A stretch of DNA of 64,000 nt. It comes from Rhizobium sp. RU33A. Its GTDB lineage: Bacteria; Pseudomonadota; Alphaproteobacteria; Rhizobiales; Rhizobiaceae. Shown one piece after another: positions 18,379 through 27,946 of the stretch. A program made the translations under genes and the position numbers. How positions within the stretch are numbered: position 1 is the first letter of the stretch; every line of letters begins with the position of its first letter. Below the pieces are notes generated by a model, which had not been told where the DNA came from, did not search any database, and worked only from the letters and a program-made list of their open reading frames with translations. The stretch covers positions 868,001 to 932,000 of the forward strand of contig NZ_FTMQ01000002.1 of NCBI RefSeq assembly GCF_900156055.1, written 5' to 3'.

Positions 18379-20463
18379 ATGCTCGCCGTTCTATCCTGCA
18401 TTGCCGTCGATCACGACCCGGTTTCACTGGTCGCCGCTGTTCTTGTCTGCGTGCTGGGATCGCTCCTGACAATGCGCCTTTTCAGCCGCGTCCGCAGTAC
18501 GCGGGGTCCAGCGCGTGCGAGCTGGATTGCACTGACGTCCATCATCGGCGGTTCATCCATCTGGACGACGCATTTCGTTGCCATGATGGGCTACGAGGCG
18601 GATGCTCTTGCCGGCTACGAGCCGACCGCGACGCTACTATCGCTGGTTCTTGCCATCATGATCACCGGCGTCGGGCTCTTCATTGCCGCCGTGACAACGC
18701 GCAGCCTGCTCATCGAGGCCGGTGGAGCGATCCTCGGTGCCGGAATTGCATCGATGCATTATGTCGGCATGTCCGGCTATCAGGTTCAGGCGGATCTGCA
18801 CTGGAACATGAACTACGTCTGGGCGTCTCTCGTGGCCGCAGGACTGTTCGGCGCTCTGGCCACCAATCGCGTGGCCCGGCCCGTCACGCGGTTCTGTCGT
18901 TACGGCGGTGGCGTCGCACTGGTGCTGGCAATTGCGTCGACGCACTTCATCGGCATGACAGCCTTGACCGTCGAGCCAAATTTTAGTGCCTCGTTGCCGG
19001 CAAACATGCTGCCTGAAAGCGTGATGACGGTCGTGCTGATCTTCGTCACGCTGCTGATCCTGGCGATCGGCGCGATGACCTATGTCATCGACCGGCAATC
19101 GAACCGCTCGGCGGTCGAGCGCTATCGGCAGCTGTCGCTGCATGACGCCCTGACCGGCTTGCCGAACCGCATGGCCTTCCTGGAGCGCCTCGGTCATCTG
19201 ATGGATCGCCCGACAGCGCGCAATGATCGCATCTTCATCTTTTCCTTCGATCTCGACCGTTTCAAGGAGATCAATGACGTGCACGGCCATGCGGCTGGCG
19301 ACCATGTGCTGCGCGTGGTTGCCGAGCGTATGTCGGCAAGCCTGAAGCCGGGCGAGTTCGTTGCCCGTATCGGCGGCGATGAGTTCATTGCAGTCAGTCC
19401 GCGGCTATTTACGTCCGGGGCTGCCGAGGCCTTTGCGCGGAGCATCATTTCCGAACTTGTTTCGCCGATTCAGTGGAAGGGAGTGACGCTTTCCGTCGGG
19501 ACAAGTATCGGGGTTACGGCTTTTCCCGATGGCGCCGATGGCATCGATGATCTCATGGCGCAGGCAGATATTGCCATGTACCGCGCAAAGGCGGCCGGCT
19601 CGAACAATGTCTGCTTTTACGATAAGTCGATGGACCAGGCCGCTCGCGAGCGGAGCGCGCTTGCAATGGACATGCGGGCCGGCTTACTGCGCAACGAATT
19701 TAAACTCTATTTCCAGAAGCAGAACGACACGCAGACCGGCGAGGTTGTCGGCTTCGAGGTTCTGATGCGCTGGTCTCACCCGACACGCGGTATGGTTCCG
19801 CCGTCCGAATTCATCCCGATCGCGGAGCGGACCGGCTTTATCGGCGAGCTCGGGGACTGGGTGCTGCGTCGGGCCTGCCTGGAAGCCGTGCAGTGGCGCA
19901 ATCCGCTCAAGATTGCCGTGAATGTCGCGCCGAAGCAGCTGGCCAATTCCGCGCTGCCTGAGCGGGTGCGTGAAATTCTCGATGAGTCGGGTCTCGATCC
20001 GGCGCGTCTCGAACTGGAGATCACCGAGTCCGGGATCATCGATGACCAGCAGCATGCACTGCATATCATCCGCCAGCTGAAAGCGATCGGCGTCAAGATT
20101 GCCATGGACGACTACGGCACGGGGTATTCGTCACTCTCGACGCTGCAACTCTTCCCGTTTGACAAGATCAAGATCGACCGGGGCTTCATCGACAGTGTCG
20201 TGGAGAACCGTCAGTCAGCCGCCATTGTCCGCTCGACGCTCATTCTGGCCCAGAGCCTCGACATTCCCGTGCTGGCCGAAGGCGTCGAGAATGCGGAGCA
20301 TCTGCGCTTCCTCCAAGAGGAGGGGTGTCAGCAGGTTCAGGGCTTCCTGTATGGCAAACCGCAGCCGGTCTCGGAACTGCAGGATATCGTCAATCCCGCG
20401 CTGTCCCCGGTGCCGAGCGAGCAAGCTCTCAAGCCTGGCAGCGCTGCCGATATGGCGGCCTGA
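18379..20463 (+). CDS. MHYT-GGDEF-EAL cyclic-di-GMP enzyme
   Basis: About 694 residues. The N-terminal seven-helix MHYT sensor shows its repeated motifs THFVAMMGY, MHYVGMSGY and THFIGMTAL, proposed in the family to bind copper and sense gases. A GGDEF domain (GGDEF near 331-335) and an EAL domain follow. The EAL signature reads EVL, a tolerated variant, with EITESG, DDYGTG and EGVE intact. ATG 18379 gives the usual MHYT start (MLAVLSCIAVDHDP); an upstream start at 18334 is possible. Divergent from rplY. Confidence 0.9.
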   Translation: MLAVLSCIAVDHDPVSLVAAVLVCVLGSLLTMRLFSRVRSTRGPARASWIALTSIIGGSSIWTTHFVAMMGYEADALAGYEPTATLLSLVLAIMITGVGLFIAAVTTRSLLIEAGGAILGAGIASMHYVGMSGYQVQADLHWNMNYVWASLVAAGLFGALATNRVARPVTRFCRYGGGVALVLAIASTHFIGMTALTVEPNFSASLPANMLPESVMTVVLIFVTLLILAIGAMTYVIDRQSNRSAVERYRQLSLHDALTGLPNRMAFLERLGHLMDRPTARNDRIFIFSFDLDRFKEINDVHGHAAGDHVLRVVAERMSASLKPGEFVARIGGDEFIAVSPRLFTSGAAEAFARSIISELVSPIQWKGVTLSVGTSIGVTAFPDGADGIDDLMAQADIAMYRAKAAGSNNVCFYDKSMDQAARERSALAMDMRAGLLRNEFKLYFQKQNDTQTGEVVGFEVLMRWSHPTRGMVPPSEFIPIAERTGFIGELGDWVLRRACLEAVQWRNPLKIAVNVAPKQLANSALPERVREILDESGLDPARLELEITESGIIDDQQHALHIIRQLKAIGVKIAMDDYGTGYSSLSTLQLFPFDKIKIDRGFIDSVVENRQSAAIVRSTLILAQSLDIPVLAEGVENAEHLRFLQEEGCQQVQGFLYGKPQPVSELQDIVNPALSPVPSEQALKPGSAADMAA

Positions 20464-20490
20464 GCGCCCGAAGTAGACGCGTTTTGAAAG

Positions 20491-20508
20491 TGTCGCAGAT
20501 TTGCGCCA
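20491..20508. promoter_or_regulatory. Inverted repeat upstream of the GAF-Fis regulator
   Basis: TGTCGCA-N4-TGCGCCA, arms matching at six of seven positions, about 100 bases before the regulator start. A site with the same half and spacing lies before the aldehyde dehydrogenase gene, so I infer a binding site for the regulator itself. Confidence 0.5.
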
Positions 20509-20609
20509 TTCCCGACGACGAAATGGTTCGTGATCATTTGCCGCTTGTATGAGCGATTGCCTCTGGAGCCGGAAAGAGCATACTGAGACCCGTGCTTTGG
20601 GAGGAGCCG

Positions 20610-21566
20610 ATGCGTCAGGATCTCAGACATTCCGAACTCGTCTACTCGACGGCGCAGAAGGCATCGGCCGCTGTGACCTCGCCGGTTGCCGCCTCGTGGA
20701 GCCGTTGCCTCAACCTTTACCACCTGCAACCCGAAGAGGCGCGCAAGCCGGTCCTGGTCGACGAGGCGATGTTCCGTGAAGCGCGCGAGCGCATGGAAAG
20801 GCTGATCGGCAGCTCCGCCGACGAGGTAGACCGGCTCTATCAGCTGGTCGGAAAATCCGGCTGTTGCATCATTCTCGCCGACCAGAACGGCATCGTGGTC
20901 GACCGGCGTGGTGCGCCCGGTGACGATGTCGAGTTCCGGGCGCTGGGGCTGTGGCAGCAGACGCTGTGGAGCGAGGCGAGTGTCGGCACCAACGGCATCG
21001 GCACGGCGCTGGCCGACGAACGGGCCGTGGTGATCCACCGCGACCAGCATTTCATGAGCGCAAATATCGAGCTCTCCTGTGCGACGGCACCGATCCGCGA
21101 CCATCTCGGTCGGCTGACTGCAGCACTCGATGTGTCCACCTGCCGCAACGATGTCTCCGACATGACGCTCGCGGTTCTGTCTCAGGCCGTGCGGGATGCC
21201 GCAGCCCGGGTCGAAAGCAATCTCTTCCGCCAGGCGTTTGCCGGCGCGCGCATCGTCATGGTGCCCCAGGCGAACTCCCTGTCCGCATTGATTGCGGTCG
21301 ATGGGGACGACCTGATCCTCGGCGCGACCAAGGCGGCGCGTCTTGCCCTGAAGCTCGATGACGGGCTGATCGCGCAGGGACTTCCGGCTGCCGATGCGCT
21401 GCGCGAGACGCGCGGCGAAGCGACCAGCGACCTCGAGGATGCCGAACGGGCGGCTCTGCGCCGCGTGCTGTCTCGTGCCAATGGCAACGTCTCACAAGCA
21501 GCCCAGATGCTCGGCATCAGCCGCGCGACCCTGCATCGGAAGATGAAGCGCTTCCAGCTTCACTGA
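20610..21566 (+). CDS. GAF domain regulator with Fis-type helix-turn-helix, no sigma-54 ATPase domain
   Basis: A 318-residue protein resembling AcoR-type activators at both ends: an N-terminal region and GAF domain (about 70-200, with TLWSEASVGTNGIGTALAD) and a C-terminal Fis helix-turn-helix (GNVSQAAQMLGISRATLHRKM, about 290-312). The central AAA+ sigma-54 interaction domain (GAFTGA loop) is absent, so it cannot activate sigma-54 promoters in the usual way. Shine-Dalgarno GGGAGGAG precedes ATG 20610. It sits upstream of an aldehyde dehydrogenase and shares operator-like repeats with it. Confidence 0.88.
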   Translation: MRQDLRHSELVYSTAQKASAAVTSPVAASWSRCLNLYHLQPEEARKPVLVDEAMFREARERMERLIGSSADEVDRLYQLVGKSGCCIILADQNGIVVDRRGAPGDDVEFRALGLWQQTLWSEASVGTNGIGTALADERAVVIHRDQHFMSANIELSCATAPIRDHLGRLTAALDVSTCRNDVSDMTLAVLSQAVRDAAARVESNLFRQAFAGARIVMVPQANSLSALIAVDGDDLILGATKAARLALKLDDGLIAQGLPAADALRETRGEATSDLEDAERAALRRVLSRANGNVSQAAQMLGISRATLHRKMKRFQLH

Positions 21567-21578
21567 CCGGCCGATAGG

Positions 21579-21596
21579 TGTCGCATTCCTGAAACA
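21579..21596. promoter_or_regulatory. Inverted repeat upstream of the aldehyde dehydrogenase
   Basis: TGTCGCA-N4-TGAAACA, followed by two direct CACTGT copies (21595-21600 and 21610-21615). The left arm is identical to the one at 20491 and the spacing is the same. It lies about 105 bases before the dehydrogenase start. No convincing -24/-12 sigma-54 promoter follows, agreeing with loss of the AAA+ domain in the regulator. Confidence 0.5.
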
Positions 21597-21702
21597 CTGT
21601 GCGCTGCAGCACTGTTTCGCGCCACTATCTCCTGCACCGGAACGCAGCAATCATCCTGCCATCAGGACCCGAGGAGGGGTCCTTTCACAGGGAGGATGAC
21701 AG

Positions 21703-23217
21703 ATGAACATTCAGGTCCAGACGATTGCGGCTTCGCCGTTCAAGCTGAAATACGGCAACTTCATCGGCGGTGAATTCCGCGAGCCGGTCAATGGTCGCTA
21801 CTTCGAAAACACCACGCCGGTGACCGGCGGCAAGCTCTGCGACATCGCCCGGTCCGATGAGCACGACATCAACCTCGCGCTTGATGCGGCTCATGCCGCC
21901 AAGGACAAATGGGGTCGGACGTCGTCGACGGAGCGCTCCAACATCCTGATGAAGATCGCCCAGCGGATGGAGGACAATCTCGAACTGCTCGCCCGCGCCG
22001 AGACCTGGGACAATGGCAAGCCGCTGCGCGAGACCATGGCGGCCGACATTCCGCTCGCCATCGACCACTTCCGCTATTTCGCCTCCTGCATTCGCGCGCA
22101 GGAAGGCACGATCGGCGAGGTCGACCACGACACGATCGCCTACCACTTCCATGAACCGCTCGGCGTCGTCGGGCAGATCATTCCGTGGAATTTCCCGATC
22201 CTGATGGCGGCCTGGAAGATGGCGCCGGCACTGGCTGCCGGAAACTGCGTCGTGCTGAAGCCCGCCGAACAGACGCCTGCTTCGATCCTCGTCTGGATCG
22301 AACTGGTCGGCGATCTCCTGCCGCCGGGCGTGCTCAACATCGTCAACGGTTTCGGCCTCGAAGCCGGCAAGCCACTGGCTACCAGCCCGCGGATTGCCAA
22401 GATCGCCTTTACCGGCGAAACTTCGACCGGCCGGCTGATCATGCAATATGCCAGCCAGAACCTCATTCCGGTGACGCTGGAGCTCGGCGGCAAGTCGCCG
22501 AACATCTTCTTCGAAGACGTGATGCGCGAGGATGACGACTATCTCGACAAGGCGCTCGAAGGCTTCGCGATGTTTGCGCTCAACCAGGGCGAGGTCTGCA
22601 CCTGCCCGAGCCGCGCGCTGGTGCATGAGAAGATCTATGACCGCTTCATGGAGAAGGCACTGAAGCGCGTTGCGGCCATCCGCCAAGGTGACCCGCTCGA
22701 CATGTCGACCATGATCGGGGCGCAGGCGTCCTCCGAACAGCTGGAAAAGATCCTGTCTTATATGGATATCGGTCGCCAGGAAGGTGCCGAAGTGCTGATC
22801 GGCGGCGAGCGCAACAATCTCTCGGGCGAACTGGCTGGCGGTTACTACGTCAAGCCGACGGTGTTCAAGGGCCATAACAAGATGCGCGTCTTCCAGGAGG
22901 AGATCTTCGGGCCTGTTGTCTCCGTCACCACATTCAAGGACGAGGCAGAAGCACTCGAAATCGCCAATGACACGCTTTATGGCCTCGGTGCCGGCGTGTG
23001 GAGCCGCGATGCGAACACCTGCTACAACTTCGGCCGCAACATCCAGGCCGGACGCGTGTGGACCAATTGCTACCATGCCTATCCGGCCCATGCCGCCTTC
23101 GGTGGCTACAAGCAGTCGGGCATTGGTCGCGAGACGCACAAGATGATGCTCGACCACTATCAGCAGACCAAGAACATGCTGGTGAGCTATAGCCCGAAGG
23201 CGCTGGGGTTTTTCTGA
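21703..23217 (+). CDS. NAD-dependent aldehyde dehydrogenase (AldB/AcoD/ExaC type)
   Basis: A 504-residue cytoplasmic enzyme oxidising aldehydes such as acetaldehyde to acids. The catalytic cysteine is C299 in [11 protein letters not shown], the general-base Glu lies in LELGGKSPN, and the cofactor-site block is [17 protein letters not shown]. The CTC pair and overall sequence match E. coli AldB and Ralstonia AcoD. GGGAGGATGACAG precedes the ATG. The GAF-Fis regulator upstream and DUF779 gene downstream form a familiar set for this dehydrogenase. Confidence 0.93.
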   Translation: MNIQVQTIAASPFKLKYGNFIGGEFREPVNGRYFENTTPVTGGKLCDIARSDEHDINLALDAAHAAKDKWGRTSSTERSNILMKIAQRMEDNLELLARAETWDNGKPLRETMAADIPLAIDHFRYFASCIRAQEGTIGEVDHDTIAYHFHEPLGVVGQIIPWNFPILMAAWKMAPALAAGNCVVLKPAEQTPASILVWIELVGDLLPPGVLNIVNGFGLEAGKPLATSPRIAKIAFTGETSTGRLIMQYASQNLIPVTLELGGKSPNIFFEDVMREDDDYLDKALEGFAMFALNQGEVCTCPSRALVHEKIYDRFMEKALKRVAAIRQGDPLDMSTMIGAQASSEQLEKILSYMDIGRQEGAEVLIGGERNNLSGELAGGYYVKPTVFKGHNKMRVFQEEIFGPVVSVTTFKDEAEALEIANDTLYGLGAGVWSRDANTCYNFGRNIQAGRVWTNCYHAYPAHAAFGGYKQSGIGRETHKMMLDHYQQTKNMLVSYSPKALGFF

Positions 23218-23221
23218 GGCT

Positions 23222-23350
23222 CCTCCACCTCCCCCTTGAGGGGGGAGGTCGCAGCGAAGCTGCGGGTGGGGGTGATGGTTCAATAGCCCGATCGGTCACC
23301 CCACCCCGACACTGCGTGCCGACCCTCCCCCTCAAGGGGAGGGTGGGTCC
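23222..23350. repeat. RIME-like intergenic palindromic repeat
   Basis: A GC-rich mosaic of nested inverted repeats: ACCTCCCCC-TTGA-GGGGGGAGGT near 23227-23249, CGCAGC-GAA-GCTGCG at 23251-23265, and a matching C-rich/G-rich arm at about 23321-23345. The whole unit can fold back on itself. Sequence style and position between two genes fit the rhizobial intergenic mosaic elements (RIME) known in Rhizobium and relatives. It separates the aldehyde dehydrogenase from the DUF779 gene. Confidence 0.75.
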
Positions 23351-23378
23351 CGTCGCAACGCACTTGGAAGGAACCGCC

Positions 23379-23780
23379 GTGACCGACAATTCCAATCCAG
23401 GCGAACCCCGCGTGGTGGCAACCGATGCCGCGCTCGCGTTTCTCGCCGAGATCAAACAGGACCATCCAGACATTCTCTTCCACCAGTCCGGTGGTTGCTG
23501 CGACGGGTCGTCGCCGATGTGTTATCCGGCAAGCGACTATCGGGTCGGCGAAACGGATGTGAAGCTCGGCGAGATTGGCGGCGTGCCGTTCTATATCAGC
23601 GGCAGCCAGTATGCCGTCTGGGCGCATACGCAGTTGATCATCGACGTGGTGCCGGGGCGAGGGGGCATGTTTTCGCTCGACAATGGACGCGAGCGGCGGT
23701 TCCTCACGCGGTCCCGGCTGTTTTCCGGCGGCGAGGCCTGCCCGTTGCCGGAGATGGCGCGTTCTTCCGGCCGCCCATGA
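23379..23780 (+). CDS. DUF779 domain protein
   Basis: A 133-residue protein with the DUF779 signature HQSGGCCDGSSPMCYPAS, a cysteine-rich motif suggesting metal or redox chemistry, although the function is unknown. GTG 23379 has GGAAGGA upstream; the longer frame runs back into the repeat element and is not used. In many proteobacteria DUF779 follows an AldB-type aldehyde dehydrogenase, as here, so a supporting role for that enzyme is likely. Confidence 0.82.
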   Translation: MTDNSNPGEPRVVATDAALAFLAEIKQDHPDILFHQSGGCCDGSSPMCYPASDYRVGETDVKLGEIGGVPFYISGSQYAVWAHTQLIIDVVPGRGGMFSLDNGRERRFLTRSRLFSGGEACPLPEMARSSGRP

Positions 23781-24635
23781 TCAGCGCAGGCCGACCGTCT
23801 CGCAGGCGGCATCGATGAAGGCCAGCTTGACGGCCTGGGTGGCGAGGTATTCCTGGAGAAAGTCACGGGAGATCCACATGGTCGAGCGACCGCGATTGCC
23901 TTCCCAGCCGACACTGCCGATGGCTTCTGCTTCGCGCAGCTTGCGCGTCAGATGGGTGCGGGAGAGCCGGAAGTTTTCGGCAAGTTCCGGCACCGAGCGC
24001 ACCTGTGTTGGCACGCGTTCGACTGCCGGATCGACCGGGTCGACCCCGACCATCAGCCAATCCATGACGATGCCACCATTGTTCAGCCAGGTGAACAGCG
24101 ACCAGGTCTGAGGCGGTGTGCGGATTTCCGGCGAGACCATGGCGTGGCGGGTGATCTCCGGATGCAGCCGGGCGAGGATCGTTTCGTCCGCCTCGAAGGC
24201 ATCCAGCCTGTTGCCGCCGTCCAGCCGATCAAGACTGGTCAAATGAATGAAGACCCAGCGACGAGTCGCGGCGATCGTGATCGGAGCCGGCACGAAGGGG
24301 CGGTTGCGGCGGTCTGGCGTCTGGCCGTGCTGGGCGATGCCGTAGACCAGCATCTCCTTGATGAAGGCGTCTGCGGTGTTGACCGAGGAGATGCCCAGCG
24401 TCTTCACCTGCTCGAGATAGCGGGCCATCAGAATGACGGGTTCCGGATTGCCGCGGGCGACCTCCTGGAAATAGTGGCTCATCGCCAGATGACCCAGCAG
24501 CCAACGTTGTTGGGTGCCGAACACGGCGGCAAGCCGTGGGCTTTCCTCATTGACGCGTAGAAGAGCCCTGGACTGGTTCCGGACTGTTTCATGCAGATCT
24601 GTATTGGCCAGAAGTCGTTCAACCGAGAGTGACAT
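23781..24635 (-). CDS. Hypothetical protein with a possible C-terminal winged helix
   Basis: A 284-residue protein from ATG 24635 (a GTG start at 24737 would give 318). The C-terminal part has a helix-turn-helix-like run, VPELAENFRLSRTHLTRKL, followed by a wing-like WEGNRGRSTMWIS and a terminal helix, suggesting DNA binding. The N-terminal 200 residues are helical and match nothing I recognise. It abuts the DUF779 gene tail to tail. A palindrome at 24758-24770 lies upstream. Confidence 0.65.
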   Translation of the reverse strand: MSLSVERLLANTDLHETVRNQSRALLRVNEESPRLAAVFGTQQRWLLGHLAMSHYFQEVARGNPEPVILMARYLEQVKTLGISSVNTADAFIKEMLVYGIAQHGQTPDRRNRPFVPAPITIAATRRWVFIHLTSLDRLDGGNRLDAFEADETILARLHPEITRHAMVSPEIRTPPQTWSLFTWLNNGGIVMDWLMVGVDPVDPAVERVPTQVRSVPELAENFRLSRTHLTRKLREAEAIGSVGWEGNRGRSTMWISRDFLQEYLATQAVKLAFIDAACETVGLR

Positions 24636-24757
24636 CAACTCACGCGCAAAAGCCGGGGGCGGGTCCAAGAAGGGGTGTTGCGCGCGAAGCTGTATGCAAA
24701 GCAAAGAGGGTCTGCAAGTGGCTGTGACACCGCTCACATTTCTTTGTCTCTCTTAAT

Positions 24758-24770
24758 CTTAACTGTTAAG
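24758..24770. promoter_or_regulatory. AT-rich palindrome between prs and the winged-helix gene
   Basis: CTTAAC-T-GTTAAG, perfect six-base arms around one base. It lies 21 bases upstream of the alternative GTG start of the hypothetical regulator and 8 bases past the prs stop, so it may be an autoregulatory operator. Confidence 0.35.
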
Positions 24771-24778
24771 GATCGGTC

Positions 24779-25711
<933 letters not shown>

Positions 25712-25862
25712 CTTGGCCCGCCTGTTACCATGCTGAGATGCGGCTTTTTACCGCCCTTCCCCCTGAATGCAAGAGGTTTGGACGGGAAGGCCCATATTTT
25801 CGGTTGATGCGTCAAATGGGGCGCATGATTTGCGGTTTCTGCGATCAACGATCGGTCGATGT

Positions 25863-26672
25863 TCAACCTGCCTGACTGTTCCGCCATGATACATATTCGG
25901 CCATGCTCTTGGTGGCGATCTGCTGCATGACGGAGGCAGGCACCCCGGCCCAAGGGTCCTGCGCGCCGGAGGGTACGACCTCCTGGCCTTGAATGCGATG
26001 CAGCCGTCCGCCGCTGCCGTCCAGGATGTCCCAGACATAGGTGATTGTGACATTTCCGCTATCGGAGAAGGCCGAGAAGTAGCCCTTGAGGATGTGCTCG
26101 CTCGAAGCGTCACTGGCACTCTTGATGGTCAGGCCCCGGGCACGCGCCTCGGCGCCGAGCTGGCGGGAGAGCGGGGTGACCGCCTGGACCGGGGCGCCGA
26201 TGATCGGCAGGAAGCGGATGCTGCCGGTCGACTGTGCCGCCGGGGGCAAGGCAGCCTGCTGGGACTGAACCGCCTGGGGGGAGGACTGAGCGGGCTGCGT
26301 CGCCTGCAGGGTGGCCGCCTGCTGTTGTTGCGGGGCGCTGGGGAAGGCCTGATCGCTTGCGCCATCAATCGGTGCGGAGGCCACCGGATTGCGGCCGCCC
26401 TGTGCGAGAGCCGCGGCCTGGGCCTCCAGTGAATTCTGCGGGCCGCGGACCGGCTCCGTATAGACGCCGGGCTGGCCGAGCGGTGCGCTTTGAACCGGCT
26501 GGGTGCCGCCCGCCGGGGCCGCAAGCTCCTGGGAATAGGTCGCCGGCAGGCTGCCATTGCCGACATCCTCCGGGGGCGTCAGCACATCCGTGCTGTTGCA
26601 GCCCGAGATCAGTGCCAGCAGGCCGAGGAGGCCGGCCAGTTTCGTGGTCATCCTGCGAGAACGTCTCACCAC
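25863..26672 (-). CDS. Putative outer-membrane or periplasmic lipoprotein
   Basis: A 269-residue protein with a basic, hydrophobic leader and lipobox LISGC, so it is expected to be lipid-modified and exported. The middle third is low complexity, rich in Gln, Ala and Pro (QQQQAATLQATQPAQSS). The C-terminal third, about 130 residues, looks folded (SASDASSEHILKGYFSAFSD, ITYVWDILDGSGG). GTG 26672 has GGAAGGA six bases upstream; ATG 26651 is a fallback. A promoter-like site with an inverted repeat lies upstream. Confidence 0.75.
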   Translation of the reverse strand: MVRRSRRMTTKLAGLLGLLALISGCNSTDVLTPPEDVGNGSLPATYSQELAAPAGGTQPVQSAPLGQPGVYTEPVRGPQNSLEAQAAALAQGGRNPVASAPIDGASDQAFPSAPQQQQAATLQATQPAQSSPQAVQSQQAALPPAAQSTGSIRFLPIIGAPVQAVTPLSRQLGAEARARGLTIKSASDASSEHILKGYFSAFSDSGNVTITYVWDILDGSGGRLHRIQGQEVVPSGAQDPWAGVPASVMQQIATKSMAEYVSWRNSQAG

Positions 26673-26696
26673 GGCGGGTCCTTCCGCTTTGATCCT

Positions 26697-26733
26697 GTCA
26701 CAATTAATGTGACTAGCATGATCAGCCTGTCAA
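26697..26733 (-). promoter_or_regulatory. Promoter with overlapping palindrome for the lipoprotein gene
   Basis: On the minus strand a perfect -35 hexamer TTGACA (26733-26728) is followed, at -10 spacing, by the palindrome GTCACA-N5-TGTGAC at 26697-26713. The -10 region itself is poor. An inverted repeat over a -10 position suggests repressor control (inference). Confidence 0.45.
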
Positions 26734-26793
26734 TTCCCTGAACAGACTGGCAAAACCGCGCCATACTCCTCAAGCGGCGCCAGATCGTTCCCG

Positions 26794-27945
26794 TCAGATG
26801 CTGATCAGGTCGAGCGGATGGCGCGAAAGGGCGCGCGGGCCGGTCTCCGTCGTCAGGTAGGTATGGCCGATGGTCATGGCCGCTTCCTTGTCGCTGTCCA
26901 TGATGATCATGTGCACGAAGACGGACATGTCGGCCGCGATCTCCAGCGGGTTGCCCGCGTGGAACATCTGGTGCTCCATCCAGGATGGTGCGAAACGGGC
27001 GCCGACCGAATAGCCGCAGGCGTTGAAGCGATGGCGGGTCAGGCCACGGTCGTCCATGACCTTGGCATGGGCGTCGAAGACTTCGCCGAAGGTGTGGCCG
27101 GGGCGCAGAACGTGTTCGATCGCCCGCATGCCCTCGATCGCTGCCGTAAAGAGTTCGCGGTGACGGGAGGTGGCTTCGCCGATGAGAACGGTGCGCAGCA
27201 TGGGAGCGTGATAATGGGAGGCGACGCCGGCCCATTCGAGCGTCACCTGGTCGTTGGCGGACAGCTTTCGGCGACCGGACTTGTAGCGGCAGAGTAGCGC
27301 ATCGGCGGCCGATCCGATGACGAAGGGATTGGCTGGATAGTCGCCGCCGCCGGCGAGCACCGCCGACTGCATGGCGGCCAGGATCTCCGCTTCGTCGGCA
27401 CCGGGTCCGATCAGGGGCAGGGCGGCGTCGAAAGCTCGGTCGGCCAACTCGGCCGCCTCGGTCACCTTGGCGATCTCGGCCGGTGACTTCACCAGTCGGA
27501 GATTGCTGACGAGGTAGGAGGCATCCACGGCTTCGCAGAAATTGGTGAGCTGGTTGTCGACGAGGCGTGCAACGCGACCGGTCATGCCGTGTGTGTCGTA
27601 TTCGACACCGACGCGCATGCCGAGAAGATCAAGATCGCTCAGGAGGTTGCGCAGGTCGACGGCCGGGTCGGCATTCATCCGGTCGACCCAGACGACGATG
27701 TTCTCGATCGTCGAGGTCTGCTTGGCCTGACGCAGGTCGGGTGTCCGGGTGAGCAGCGTCAGGCTGCCGTCGGCCTTGACGACCAGGCACTGGAAGAAGC
27801 AGTAGCCGAAGGTGTCGTAGCCGGTCAGCCAATACATGCTCTCCTGCGCGAAGAGCAGCAGGGCGTTGAGCTTTTCCTCGGCCATGCGGGCCATCAGGCG
27901 GGTGCGACGGGCGGAAAATTCGCTTTCGGTAAAGTGCAGCGCCAT
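26794..27945 (-). CDS. M24 (creatinase/aminopeptidase P-like) family hydrolase
   Basis: A 383-residue protein with a creatinase-type N-terminal domain and a pita-bread C-terminal domain. Where classic M24 peptidases have the first metal-binding Asp residues, it reads LEWAGVASHYHAPMLRT, like creatinase and ectoine-hydrolase relatives, so it may be metal-independent and act on a C-N bond other than Xaa-Pro peptides. ATG 27945 is preceded by GGAGGA. Last gene of the lgt-midA-pgeF operon, one base after pgeF. Confidence 0.82.
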   Translation of the reverse strand: MALHFTESEFSARRTRLMARMAEEKLNALLLFAQESMYWLTGYDTFGYCFFQCLVVKADGSLTLLTRTPDLRQAKQTSTIENIVVWVDRMNADPAVDLRNLLSDLDLLGMRVGVEYDTHGMTGRVARLVDNQLTNFCEAVDASYLVSNLRLVKSPAEIAKVTEAAELADRAFDAALPLIGPGADEAEILAAMQSAVLAGGGDYPANPFVIGSAADALLCRYKSGRRKLSANDQVTLEWAGVASHYHAPMLRTVLIGEATSRHRELFTAAIEGMRAIEHVLRPGHTFGEVFDAHAKVMDDRGLTRHRFNACGYSVGARFAPSWMEHQMFHAGNPLEIAADMSVFVHMIIMDSDKEAAMTIGHTYLTTETGPRALSRHPLDLISI

Positions 27946-27946
27946 C

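Noticed and set aside
21598..21660. Possible sigma-54 promoter before the aldehyde dehydrogenase
   Set aside because: No TGGCAC-N5-TTGC match could be found, and the regulator has no AAA+ domain.
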